NCBI GenBank assembly: GCA_016213625.1
Contig: JACQZZ010000008.1
Span: 1 to 57,910 of the forward strand
Origin: Actinomycetota bacterium
GTDB taxonomy: Bacteria; Actinomycetota; Acidimicrobiia; Acidimicrobiales; Ilumatobacteraceae
Reading direction: 5' to 3'
DNA length: 57,910 nt
The notes under the pieces were generated by a model. It ran no database searches. It saw only the letters and a program-made list of their open reading frames with translations, and was not told where the DNA came from. Shown here piece by piece: positions 28,409 through 36,631 of this stretch. Position 1 is the first letter of the stretch. Every line of letters begins with the position of its first letter. The position numbers were made by a program, and so were the translations under genes.

Positions 28409-29632
28409 ATGCCCGTCACTGTTGTCGTAGGCGCCCAATGGGGCGACGAGGGCAAGGCCAAGGTCATCGACCTGCTCGCTGCCGAGCACAGCCACGTCGT
28501 CCGCTATCAGGGCGGCCACAACGCCGGCCACACCGTGGTGGTGGGCACCGAGCGCTACGCGCTGCAACTCATCCCCAGTGGCGTGCTGTACCCGCACATC
28601 ATCCCGGTCATCGGCAACGGCGTGGTGGTGGATCTGCCGACGCTGTTCAAGGAGCTCGACACGCTCGAGAGCCGTGGCATCAGCTGCGCGAAGTTGAAGG
28701 TGAGCAGCCAGGCCCACCTCATCTTCCCCTGGCACCAGTCGCTCGACGCGCTGTACGAGGCCAAGCGTGGCGACGAGAAGATCGGCACCACGCTGAAGGG
28801 CATCGGGCCCGCCTACAGCGACAAGGCGCGCCGCATCGGCCTGCGCGTGGGCGACGTGCTCGATGCTGCGGCGTTCCGCGAGTCGGTGCGGGCCAACGCC
28901 ACGTACCACAACCGCGAGATCGAAGGCCTGGGCGGAGAGGCGCTCGACGCCGACGCCATCGCCGATCAGTTCGCCGAACTCGGCGCCCGCCTGGCCCCCT
29001 ACGTGGCCGACACGGTGGAGATGTTGCACGAGGCGCTCGACCGCGACGACGCGCTGCTGTTGGAGGGTGCGCAGGCCACGTTCCTCGACCTCGACCACGG
29101 CACGTATCCCTTCGTCACGTCCAGCAACCCCACCGCCGGTGGCGCGTGCGTGGGCACCGGCATCGGGCCGCGCTACCTCACCCGCATCGTCGGCATCACC
29201 AAGGCGTACGCCACGCGCGTGGGCAGCGGTCCGTTCGCCACGGAGCTCACCGACGAGTTGGGCGACAAGCTGGTCGACATCGGCCGCGAGTTCGGCACCG
29301 TCACCGGCCGCCGCCGTCGCTGCGGCTGGCTGGATCTCGTGATGCTGCGCAAGGCCGTCCGCATCAACAGCCTCACCGAGTTGGCACTCACCAAGCTCGA
29401 CGTGCTCGACACGTTCGACGAGGTGAAGATCTGCACCGAGTACGACGCCGCGGGTCGCCCCGTCTACGCCGTGCTCCCCGGCTGGCTCACCGACATCAGC
29501 TCGGTCACCGACCTCGACCAGCTGCCGCCGAAGGCACATGACTTCGTGCGGCTGGTGGAGCAGGAGGTGGGCGTGCCGGTGAAGATCGTCGGCACCGGCG
29601 CCGAACGCGAGAGCTACGTGATCTGGTCATGA
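28409..29632 (+). CDS. purA: Adenylosuccinate synthetase
   Basis: 407 aa. Makes adenylosuccinate from IMP, aspartate and GTP, the first committed step to AMP. Family motifs: QWGDEGKAK (P-loop, usually GDEGKGK), GGHNAGHTVV, GIGPAYSDKARR, LLEGAQATFLDLDHGTYPFVTSSN in shortened form, and RRRRCGWLD. The Ala in the P-loop is a small departure. GAGGAG lies upstream of the ATG. The next gene, purB, overlaps by 4 bases (ATGA), so successive steps of AMP synthesis are co-translated. Confidence 0.96.
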   Translation: MPVTVVVGAQWGDEGKAKVIDLLAAEHSHVVRYQGGHNAGHTVVVGTERYALQLIPSGVLYPHIIPVIGNGVVVDLPTLFKELDTLESRGISCAKLKVSSQAHLIFPWHQSLDALYEAKRGDEKIGTTLKGIGPAYSDKARRIGLRVGDVLDAAAFRESVRANATYHNREIEGLGGEALDADAIADQFAELGARLAPYVADTVEMLHEALDRDDALLLEGAQATFLDLDHGTYPFVTSSNPTAGGACVGTGIGPRYLTRIVGITKAYATRVGSGPFATELTDELGDKLVDIGREFGTVTGRRRRCGWLDLVMLRKAVRINSLTELALTKLDVLDTFDEVKICTEYDAAGRPVYAVLPGWLTDISSVTDLDQLPPKAHDFVRLVEQEVGVPVKIVGTGAERESYVIWS

Positions 29633-30936
29633 TCCCCCGCTACACGATGCCCGAGATGGCGGCCGTGTTCAGCGACACGGCTCGCTTCGGCCGCTACCTC
29701 GAGATCGAGTTGCTGGCCACCGAGGCCCACGTGGGTCTGGGCATCGTGCCCGCGGCCGATGCCGCGGCGTGCCGCGAGCGGGCACCGCAGGTCGACGACG
29801 CGTTCGTCACCGCGGTGGACGAGCGCGAGAAGGTCACCGACCACGACGTGGCCGCGTTCGTCGACGTGGTGCAGGGTGCCATCGGCGCACCTGCTGGCGC
29901 GTGGATCCACTACGGGCTGACGTCGAGCGACGTGGTCGACACCGCGTGGTGCTGGATGCTGCGCGACGCGTGCGACCTGTTGCTGCAGGCGGCCGACGGG
30001 CTGCTGGTCACGCTGGTGCGCCTGGCGCGCGAGCACCGCGACACGGTGATGATCGGCCGCACGCACGGCATCCACGCCGAGCCCACCACGTTCGGCGCCA
30101 AGGTGGCGCTGTGGGCATTGCAGGTCGACCGCGATCGCACTCGCCTGCGTGCCGCCCGCGACACGGTGGCCGTGTGCAAGTTGAGCGGCGCCGTCGGCAC
30201 GTTCAGCAACATCGACCCGGCGGTGGAGGCCCACGTGGCATCGGCGCTCGGGCTGCGCGCGGTGCCGGCCACGCAGGTGATCGCTCGCGCCCGTCACGCC
30301 GAGTTCCTCTACGCGTGCGCGTCGGTGGGCGCCACGATGGAGCTCATCGCCGTGGAACTGCGGCACCTGCAGCGCACCGAGGTGCGCGAGGTGCAGGAGG
30401 GGTTCAAGGTGGGCCAGAAGGGCTCCAGTGCGATGCCCCACAAGCGCAACCCCATCAGCGCGGAGACCATCAGCGGCCTCAGCCGCGTGCTGCGCGGCAA
30501 CCTGCAGGCCGGCATGCAGGACGTGGCGCTGTGGCACGAGCGCGACATCTCCCACAGCTCGGTCGAGCGAGTGGTGCTGCCCGACAGCGCGTTGCTCGCC
30601 TACTACGTGCTGCGCCGCATGACCCGTCTGCTCGACGGGCTGCAGGTGTTCCCGGAGCGCATGCTGGCCAACCTGTGGTCCAGCCACGGTCTGGTGTTCA
30701 GCCAGCCGGTGCTGCTGGGGTTGGTGCAGGCCGGTCTCACCCGCGACGAGGCGTACCGCATCGTGCAGGAGAACGCCGGCCGCGCGTGGGACGAAGGTCG
30801 CTCGTTCCGCGAACTACTGGCGGCCGACCCGCGGGTCACCGTGCCGGACGCGGTGCTCGACGACGCGTTCGATCTGGCGCGCAGTGTTCGCTACGCGGGT
30901 CGCGGCGTGGACGCGCTCGACGCCCTCGCCCCGTGA
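29629..30936 (+). CDS. purB: Adenylosuccinate lyase
   Basis: 435 aa fumarase/aspartase-superfamily lyase that cleaves adenylosuccinate and SAICAR to release fumarate. Conserved stretches: HYGLTSSDVVDTA, RTHGIHAEPTTFG, and the signature loop GSSAMPHKRNPI with the catalytic Ser. Length is normal. The start overlaps purA, which fixes it. The C-terminal domain ends YAGRGVDALDAL. It converges with the small conserved protein after 31 bases without a clear terminator. Confidence 0.96.
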   Translation: MIPRYTMPEMAAVFSDTARFGRYLEIELLATEAHVGLGIVPAADAAACRERAPQVDDAFVTAVDEREKVTDHDVAAFVDVVQGAIGAPAGAWIHYGLTSSDVVDTAWCWMLRDACDLLLQAADGLLVTLVRLAREHRDTVMIGRTHGIHAEPTTFGAKVALWALQVDRDRTRLRAARDTVAVCKLSGAVGTFSNIDPAVEAHVASALGLRAVPATQVIARARHAEFLYACASVGATMELIAVELRHLQRTEVREVQEGFKVGQKGSSAMPHKRNPISAETISGLSRVLRGNLQAGMQDVALWHERDISHSSVERVVLPDSALLAYYVLRRMTRLLDGLQVFPERMLANLWSSHGLVFSQPVLLGLVQAGLTRDEAYRIVQENAGRAWDEGRSFRELLAADPRVTVPDAVLDDAFDLARSVRYAGRGVDALDALAP

Positions 30937-30967
30937 CCGTGCAGCAGCACTTCGGTTCGGGTGTGGG

Positions 30968-31375
30968 TCAGCGGGAGATGCCGGCCGACTTGAGCACCGC
31001 GGCGGGCACACCCACCGTGCGCCAGGCCGCATATGACACGCCGTTGCGGTCGGAGTACGACGTGGCGATCTTCACGAATTCCGACTCGAGTGCGCTGATG
31101 TCGACCACCACGCTGAAGGCTTGCAACTCTGCTTGCAGGTCCAAACGTTCCTGGATCAATCGCAGTTCCTTCACCGGGTCGGCTCCGGCGAGTTCGCGTT
31201 CGATGGCGGCCAGCCGCTTCGACACGGATTCTGCGGTGCGTTTGCGCCCTGGCGACGGCTTGTTGGCTCGTAGCGCCTCCAGGTACTCCCGGACCACCCG
31301 CCCTTCCACACGGCCCTTTGCCAGGGCGGCCTTGTGTTCGGGAGTCATCGGGTTCTTCGGTCCGCGCTTCGCCAT
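30968..31375 (-). CDS. Conserved actinobacterial protein of unknown function
   Basis: 135 aa, start MAKRGPKNPMTPEHKAAL. The first 55 residues are basic (Lys/Arg-rich, GRKRTAESVSKR), the middle is a helical, coiled-coil-like run (ELRLIQERLDLQAELQAF), and the end is SYAAWRTVGVPAAVLKSAGI. I recall similar proteins across actinobacteria without assigned function; the basic start suggests nucleic acid or nucleoid contact, which is a guess. TATGAT lies 7 bases before the chosen ATG, a near-consensus leaderless promoter; an ATG at 31387 lies inside that box and is unlikely. Confidence 0.7.
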   Translation of the reverse strand: MAKRGPKNPMTPEHKAALAKGRVEGRVVREYLEALRANKPSPGRKRTAESVSKRLAAIERELAGADPVKELRLIQERLDLQAELQAFSVVVDISALESEFVKIATSYSDRNGVSYAAWRTVGVPAAVLKSAGISR

Positions 31376-31382
31376 ACACACG

Positions 31383-31388
31383 ATCATA
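31383..31388 (-). promoter_or_regulatory. -10 element of leaderless promoter for conserved small protein
   Basis: On the minus strand TATGAT, one mismatch from consensus, ends 7 bases before the ATG at 31375. It is the best -10 box seen in the window. Confidence 0.55.
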
Positions 31389-31429
31389 AATTCGAATCCC
31401 GCCTGTGTACAGAGGAGACGTTTCCCGTC

Positions 31430-32242
31430 ATGGAGCTGAACACATTGTTCGATCTGGAGCCACACGGTCCCGACACCTTCGTGGGCATCGGGCCGCGCTA
31501 TCCGTGGGGCGGTCTGTTCGGCGGACAGATCGTGGCGCAGGCATTGCGCGCCGCGGCCGCGACGGTGGATCCGGCGCAACAGGTGCATTCGCTGCGCGCC
31601 TATTTCATCCGTCGCGGCGACCACACCGAGCCGATTCGTTTCGAGGTGGACCGCATCCGCAACGGCCGTAGCTTCAGCACCCGTCGTGTGGTCGCCCGCC
31701 AGGCCATCGGCGCGATCCTCAACCTCGAGGCGTCGTTCCACGCCGAGGAGGTGACGGCCGACATCGAGACCGTCGCCATCAGCAGCGAGGTACCCAGCCC
31801 CGAGACGCTCGTCAGTGACGCGTGGAGCGAGTCGTTCGATCGGCGCGACGTCCCCAAGGGCGTGCTGCCCGACGACGAGCGCACCGGCGCCGGCCGCAAC
31901 GCCGCGTGGATGCGCGTGACCGCGCCCATCGGCGACGACCAGTTGCTGCACCGTTGCTGGATGGCGTACATGAGCGACGACATGCCGGCCGATGCGGTGC
32001 GCCGGTCGCACCCCGACTTCCGCGACACCGACGGCATCACCTACGTGGCGAGCCTGGACCACACCATCTGGTTCCACCGTCCGCTGCGCGCCGACGAGTG
32101 GCATCTGTACGACGTCACCTGCCACACGTTCGTGGGCGCTCGCGGCCTGTCCGTCGGGCACGTGTTCGCACTCGATGGCACGCACGTGGCCACCATCGCC
32201 CAGGAAGTGTTGGTGCGCGATGCCCGCCAGAAGCCAGACTGA
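31430..32242 (+). CDS. tesB: Acyl-CoA thioesterase II (TesB family)
   Basis: 270 aa double-hotdog thioesterase that hydrolyses medium to long acyl-CoA. Typical features: RYPWGGLFGGQIVAQAL near the start, HSLRAYFIRRGD, RNGRSFSTRRVVARQ and SLDHTIWFHRPLRADEW, whose Asp is the catalytic acid of the family. GAGGAG lies about 13 bases before the ATG. Divergent from the small conserved protein across 54 bases; pyrE follows 6 bases downstream. Confidence 0.93.
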   Translation: MELNTLFDLEPHGPDTFVGIGPRYPWGGLFGGQIVAQALRAAAATVDPAQQVHSLRAYFIRRGDHTEPIRFEVDRIRNGRSFSTRRVVARQAIGAILNLEASFHAEEVTADIETVAISSEVPSPETLVSDAWSESFDRRDVPKGVLPDDERTGAGRNAAWMRVTAPIGDDQLLHRCWMAYMSDDMPADAVRRSHPDFRDTDGITYVASLDHTIWFHRPLRADEWHLYDVTCHTFVGARGLSVGHVFALDGTHVATIAQEVLVRDARQKPD

Positions 32243-32248
32243 CCGACC

Positions 32249-32782
32249 ATGAGCCTCGACGCACTGGCCGACCAGATCAACGCCATCGCCCGCCTCACCG
32301 GCACGTTCACCCTGCGGTCCGGTCAGATCGCCACGGAGTACTTCGACAAGTACCGCTTCGAAGCCCAGCCCGCCCTGCTGGCCGAGATCGCCGCGGCGCT
32401 CGCGCCGATGATCCCCGAGGGCACCGAGGTGCTGGCCGGCCTGGAGATGGGCGGCATCCCCATCGCCACCGCGCTCTCGCTGCACACCGGCATCCCGGCC
32501 GCGTTCGTGCGCAAGGAGGCCAAGACCTACGGCACCGCGCAACTCGCCGAGGGCTCGCCCATCGTGGGCAAGCGGGTCACCGTGGTGGAGGACGTCATCA
32601 CCACCGGCGGCCAGGTGGTCATCAGCACCAACGACCTGCGCGCGCTGGGTGCCATCGTGGAGCACGTGCTGTGCGTCATCGACCGCAGCCCCGACCAGGG
32701 CGCCGCGCTCACCGCTGAGGGCCTCCAGATGCACGCCCTGCTCACCAGAGCCCAACTCGACGCCGCCGAATCCCGCCGCTGA
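32249..32782 (+). CDS. pyrE: Orotate phosphoribosyltransferase
   Basis: 177 aa. Joins orotate to PRPP to make OMP in pyrimidine synthesis. The PRPP loop VVEDVITTGGQV (about 112-123) and the flexible loop FVRKEAKTYGTAQLAEG (about 86-102) are diagnostic for PyrE. It lies 6 bases after tesB, so the two are probably co-transcribed although unrelated in function. Confidence 0.95.
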   Translation: MSLDALADQINAIARLTGTFTLRSGQIATEYFDKYRFEAQPALLAEIAAALAPMIPEGTEVLAGLEMGGIPIATALSLHTGIPAAFVRKEAKTYGTAQLAEGSPIVGKRVTVVEDVITTGGQVVISTNDLRALGAIVEHVLCVIDRSPDQGAALTAEGLQMHALLTRAQLDAAESRR

Positions 32783-32794
32783 CCGTCGCATTCT

Positions 32795-34144
32795 TCATCG
32801 CAGGCAGTGGAGGACGCCGGGGTTGAGGAGTTCTTGGGGGTCGAGGGCCTGCTTCACTGCCGCCATCGCGTGCATGGACGCGGGGCCCTTCAGGCGCTCC
32901 ATCCAGTGCACCTTGGCGACGCCGATGCCGTGCTCGGCGCTGATGGTGCCACCGAGGTCGATGGCCGTCTGCAGCACCGCGTCGGTGAAGGCGGCCGCGT
33001 GGTCGAGCGCGCCCAGCACGTTGATGTGCACGTTGCCCTCGGCGAGGTGACCGAACACGATGAGCTCGGCGCCGTCGATGGGGGCCACCACAGCACGCAC
33101 GCGCTGCAGCAGCTCGTCGAGGCGGTCGACGGGCACCGCCACGTCGAGCTTCACGGGCACGCCCTTGGCACCGATCGCAATGGTGACGTGGTCGCGGATG
33201 CGGTACAGCTGGTCGCGTTGCGGGCCGAGGGCCATCACACCGCGGCGGTCGCCGACGACGCCGGCCAGGTCGGCGGTCGGGTCGGTGTGCGCCGCGCAGT
33301 CGACCATCACGAAGGCGCCGGCGAAGTCGTCGTGCAACGGTGGCGAGATGCCGAGGTACTCGCACGCGACGTGCAACGCCTCGGGCATCAGCAACTCCAC
33401 CGCGTCGAGCGACGGCAGCGACCGCAGCGCGGGCAGCAGCGACACCGCGTCGGCGACTGATTCGCACGCCACCAGCGCTGCCGCGGTCTGCCGATACCAC
33501 GGCACAAGTCGAAGGCGAGCCGCCGTGACGATGCCCAGGGTGCCCTCGCTGCCGATGAACAGGTGGTGCAGTTGCGGGCCGGCGGTCTCCTTGGGCAGGC
33601 CGCTCAGGTGGGTGACCACCGAGCCGTCGGCCAGCACGGCCTGCAGCCCCATCACCTGTGCGCGCATGGTGCCGAACCGCACGACACGCGAGCCGCCGGC
33701 GTTGGTGCTCACCGCTCCGCCCACGGTGGCCGATGCACGCGCGCCCCAGTCGACGGCGAAGTCGAGCCCGGCCGCGCGGGCGTGTTGCTGCAACGCCTCG
33801 ATCGTGACGCCGGCGCCGACGGTCACCTGCAGCGCTCGCAGGTCGACGGGGTCGAGCCGGTCGAGACGGCGGGTTCTGAGCACCACCTCGCCACCACGCG
33901 GCACGCTGCCACCGACGAGCCCGGTGTTCCCACCCTGGGGCACGATGGACGCGTCGGCCGCGGCGCAGGCCTTCACGACGGCCACCACTTCGTCCACCGT
34001 GCCCGGTCGTACGACGCAGCGTGCGGTGCCGTGGTACTTGTTCAGCCAGTCGGTCTCGTAGCCGGCGCGCAGGTCGTCGTCGGTGAGCACGTGTGAGTCG
34101 CCCACCGCCTGGCGCAGTGTGGCCACGAGCGAGTCAGCGGTCAT
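32795..34144 (-). CDS. FAD-linked 2-hydroxyacid dehydrogenase (GlcD/D-lactate dehydrogenase type)
   Basis: 449 aa of the VAO/PCMH flavoprotein family. FAD-binding PQGGNTGLVGGSVP (about 68-81), TVGGAVSTNAGGSRVVRFGT, and the C-terminal FAD-oxidase domain with FGHLAEGNVHINV and ISAEHGIG. The family oxidises D-lactate, glycolate or D-2-hydroxyglutarate and passes electrons to quinone or ETF. It is 7 bases behind a LarA-like racemase gene, which favours a 2-hydroxyacid such as lactate. No Fe-S subunit is present. Confidence 0.9.
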   Translation of the reverse strand: MTADSLVATLRQAVGDSHVLTDDDLRAGYETDWLNKYHGTARCVVRPGTVDEVVAVVKACAAADASIVPQGGNTGLVGGSVPRGGEVVLRTRRLDRLDPVDLRALQVTVGAGVTIEALQQHARAAGLDFAVDWGARASATVGGAVSTNAGGSRVVRFGTMRAQVMGLQAVLADGSVVTHLSGLPKETAGPQLHHLFIGSEGTLGIVTAARLRLVPWYRQTAAALVACESVADAVSLLPALRSLPSLDAVELLMPEALHVACEYLGISPPLHDDFAGAFVMVDCAAHTDPTADLAGVVGDRRGVMALGPQRDQLYRIRDHVTIAIGAKGVPVKLDVAVPVDRLDELLQRVRAVVAPIDGAELIVFGHLAEGNVHINVLGALDHAAAFTDAVLQTAIDLGGTISAEHGIGVAKVHWMERLKGPASMHAMAAVKQALDPQELLNPGVLHCLR

Positions 34145-34151
34145 CGACGCG

Positions 34152-35408
34152 TCACTCCACGATGGTCGCGCCGGCAGGCAGTTCGCCCAGCAGCGCGTCG
34201 CTCACCCAGCAGCGGGTGAGGTGCAGGGTGCTCTCGATGCGCACCACGCGCTTGGGTTGGTCGAAGGCGCGGCCGCACATGCTGAGCGCGGCCTTGATGC
34301 AGTCGTCATCCGACGGCAACACCATCGGCATGCGACTGCGGCGCACGCCCGCGATGCCGGCGGTGAAGCAGTTGATGTACGTCTTCTTCCAGTCGATCTG
34401 GGTGGCGATGGACGACGGGATGAAGTCGGCGAACCCGATGCCCAGCACGTTGCCGCCGGAGATGGGCGTGATGTCGAGCAGCACGATGGTGCTCACGTCG
34501 GGCTCTTCCAGATCGGCGAGGCCGTGCACCCAGAAGCGACCGGTGACGTTGGGGTCCATGGTGGTGCCGCTGATGTCCTTGCCGCCCTTGTCGATGATGA
34601 GCACGTCGATCTGCGGGACCGGAAGCGCGGGCACGAGCGCGCGCGAGTACTCGGTGAGCTCGCGTTCGGCGTCGCCGCCGACGTCGGCGGAGGTGAGGGC
34701 CTGTACCTTCACGACTTCACCGCTGGCCGACTCGATGGAGGCGACGCCACCGAGGATGCGACCGCTGGCGCGGAGCGCTTCGATGCCGTTGAGGATGCGG
34801 TTGCGCATCTCCACCGGACCGCACGCGTGGATCTGCGCGGCGCCAGGCTGCTTGCCGAACCCGACGACGGCCATCTTCGTGCAACCGCTCTCGATGGGGC
34901 CCTTGAAGCACGTGTGCGGCTTCACCCGATTGACCGGGAAGATGCGATCGGCACTGGCCGCGTGGCGGTCGAGGTACAGCGGCATGCCGTCGGCGGTGCG
35001 GGCGACTTCGATGGTCTCCATCGTGGCGCGGATCTCGGCGCCGATGGCCTCCTCGGTCATGCCCAGCGACTCCAGCATGGCCCGCTGGCCTTCTGCTGTG
35101 GCGCCGCCATGGCTACCCATCGCCGGCACCACGAATGGCTCGGCACCGAGGGCGCGCAGCCCGCTGATGACGCCCTTCAACAACGACACGCGATCGGTGA
35201 GGCCGCGGCTGCCGCCACCGACGGCGACGGTCATGCCGGGCGTGACGTGCCCGGCCAGGCGCGTCACCACGTCGGCATGGGCGGCCGCGGCGACGTCGGC
35301 CACCGGCGTGGGTTGGGGCACCGGCAGCAACACCTCGGTGAGCGCCGGCACCTTGAGATCCGGGTGGAACGGCAGCTCCACCCCCTGCACCAGTTGGTCC
35401 CAGTTCAC
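34152..35408 (-). CDS. LarA-like nickel-pincer racemase/isomerase (DUF2088 family)
   Basis: 418 aa. The N-terminal DUF2088 region (VAVGGGSRGLTDRVSLLKGV, PAMGSHGGATAEGQ) and the NRVKPHTCFKGPIESGCTKM stretch resemble lactate racemase LarA, with the histidines and lysine expected around the nickel pincer cofactor. It is divergent enough that the substrate may not be lactate. The operon partner is an FAD-linked 2-hydroxyacid dehydrogenase. No larB, larC or larE cofactor gene lies in the window. GTG start at 35408 is fixed by TACGGT 6 bases upstream; the longer open frame reaches past that promoter. Confidence 0.75.
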   Translation of the reverse strand: MNWDQLVQGVELPFHPDLKVPALTEVLLPVPQPTPVADVAAAAHADVVTRLAGHVTPGMTVAVGGGSRGLTDRVSLLKGVISGLRALGAEPFVVPAMGSHGGATAEGQRAMLESLGMTEEAIGAEIRATMETIEVARTADGMPLYLDRHAASADRIFPVNRVKPHTCFKGPIESGCTKMAVVGFGKQPGAAQIHACGPVEMRNRILNGIEALRASGRILGGVASIESASGEVVKVQALTSADVGGDAERELTEYSRALVPALPVPQIDVLIIDKGGKDISGTTMDPNVTGRFWVHGLADLEEPDVSTIVLLDITPISGGNVLGIGFADFIPSSIATQIDWKKTYINCFTAGIAGVRRSRMPMVLPSDDDCIKAALSMCGRAFDQPKRVVRIESTLHLTRCWVSDALLGELPAGATIVE

Positions 35409-35414
35409 GTGGCC

Positions 35415-35420
35415 ACCGTA
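35415..35420 (-). promoter_or_regulatory. -10 element of leaderless promoter for LarA-like gene
   Basis: On the minus strand TACGGT ends 6 bases before the GTG at 35408. It pairs with a divergent -10 box only 19 bases away, so the two leaderless promoters sit back to back in a 44-base gap. Confidence 0.5.
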
Positions 35421-35439
35421 CCCGTCGACACCCGACCGG

Positions 35440-35445
35440 TACAGT
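35440..35445 (+). promoter_or_regulatory. -10 element of leaderless promoter for pectin-acetylesterase-like gene
   Basis: TACAGT ends 7 bases before the ATG at 35453, with no ribosome-binding site. Confidence 0.5.
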
Positions 35446-35452
35446 GCCGCCC

Positions 35453-36619
35453 ATGTTGAAGTGGCGAGTCCTGCTCGCGGCCGGGGTGCTGTGCACTGCG
35501 CTGGTCGCCTGTTCCGATGATGCACCGTCGTCCGACTCGGTGGCGGTGGGCGACGCGCCCGCGGTCTCGGTCGACTCCACCACTGCGGGTGCCGACACCA
35601 CGGCCGCCCCGGTCACGGATCCGCCCGCCACGCAGGCGCCCACCACCACCGGCGTGCCCGAGCGGTGGGCGCGCATCACCGCACCCGCCGACTGCATGTG
35701 CAGCGACGGCAGCGGGTACAACTTCTTCGTCCACCGCGGCGACCCGGCGAAGGTGGTGTTCTTCCTCGAGGGCGGTGGCGCGTGCTTCGACGTCGGCACG
35801 TGCGGCCCCGACAGCGACGCCTTCAAGCGAGGCGTGAGCGACACGCTCGACGCGTCGACCGGCATCTTCGACTTCGAGAACCCGACCAACCCGTTCAAGG
35901 ACTGGAGCGTCGTCTACGTGCCGTACTGCACGGGCGACGTCCACCTGGGCAACCAGACCATGGACTACGGCAATGGCGTGGTCATCGAGCACAAGGGTTT
36001 CGTGAACGGCAGCACCGCCCTCACCGCGATGCGCGACCTGTTTCCCGCGCTCGAGGAACTGGTGGTCTCCGGAGAGAGCGCCGGTTCCATCCCCAGCCCG
36101 CTCTATGCCGGCATGGCGCGCGACCTGTTCGCCAAGGCGAGCATCAAGGTGCTCGCCGACGGATCGGGCGCCTACCCCGACATCCCGGTGATCAACGCGA
36201 CGATCGGCGCCAACTGGGGCACCATGAACGCGGTTCCCCCGTGGCCCGAGAACGACGGCATGACCGCCGAGAAGTGGAGCCTGCCGGGCCTGTTCGTCCA
36301 GGCGCACGCACACGCACCCGACATCGTGTTCGCCCGCCACGACTTCGCGTTCGACCAGACGCAGGAGTTCTTCGCATCGCTCGCCGGCATCCCCGCCGAT
36401 CGGCTGATCGAGCTCATCGACAGCAACGAGGCGCAGATCGAGGCGAGCGGTATGGACCTGTTCAGCTACATCAGCCCCGGGGACAGCCACACGATTCTCG
36501 GCAAGCCCGACTTCTACACGCACACCGTCAACGACGTCACCCTGCTGCAGTGGGTCACCGATCTGGTGAACGGCACGCCGATCGCCGACAACCACTGCAC
36601 CGAGTGCACCACGGCCTGA
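35453..36619 (+). CDS. Pectin acetylesterase/Notum-family lipoprotein
   Basis: 388 aa. Lipoprotein signal with lipobox LVACS, then a Thr/Pro/Ala linker (about 25-65) and an alpha/beta-hydrolase of the pectinacetylesterase family: VVFFLEGGGACFD (oxyanion region), VVYVPYCTGDVHLGN, and the nucleophile elbow VSGESAGS with the catalytic Ser. Such enzymes remove acyl or acetyl groups from polysaccharides. No polysaccharide lyase is nearby. The start follows the leaderless promoter; 12 bases separate it from the ferredoxin reductase gene. Confidence 0.85.
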   Translation: MLKWRVLLAAGVLCTALVACSDDAPSSDSVAVGDAPAVSVDSTTAGADTTAAPVTDPPATQAPTTTGVPERWARITAPADCMCSDGSGYNFFVHRGDPAKVVFFLEGGGACFDVGTCGPDSDAFKRGVSDTLDASTGIFDFENPTNPFKDWSVVYVPYCTGDVHLGNQTMDYGNGVVIEHKGFVNGSTALTAMRDLFPALEELVVSGESAGSIPSPLYAGMARDLFAKASIKVLADGSGAYPDIPVINATIGANWGTMNAVPPWPENDGMTAEKWSLPGLFVQAHAHAPDIVFARHDFAFDQTQEFFASLAGIPADRLIELIDSNEAQIEASGMDLFSYISPGDSHTILGKPDFYTHTVNDVTLLQWVTDLVNGTPIADNHCTECTTA

Positions 36620-36631
36620 GGAACGACACAC

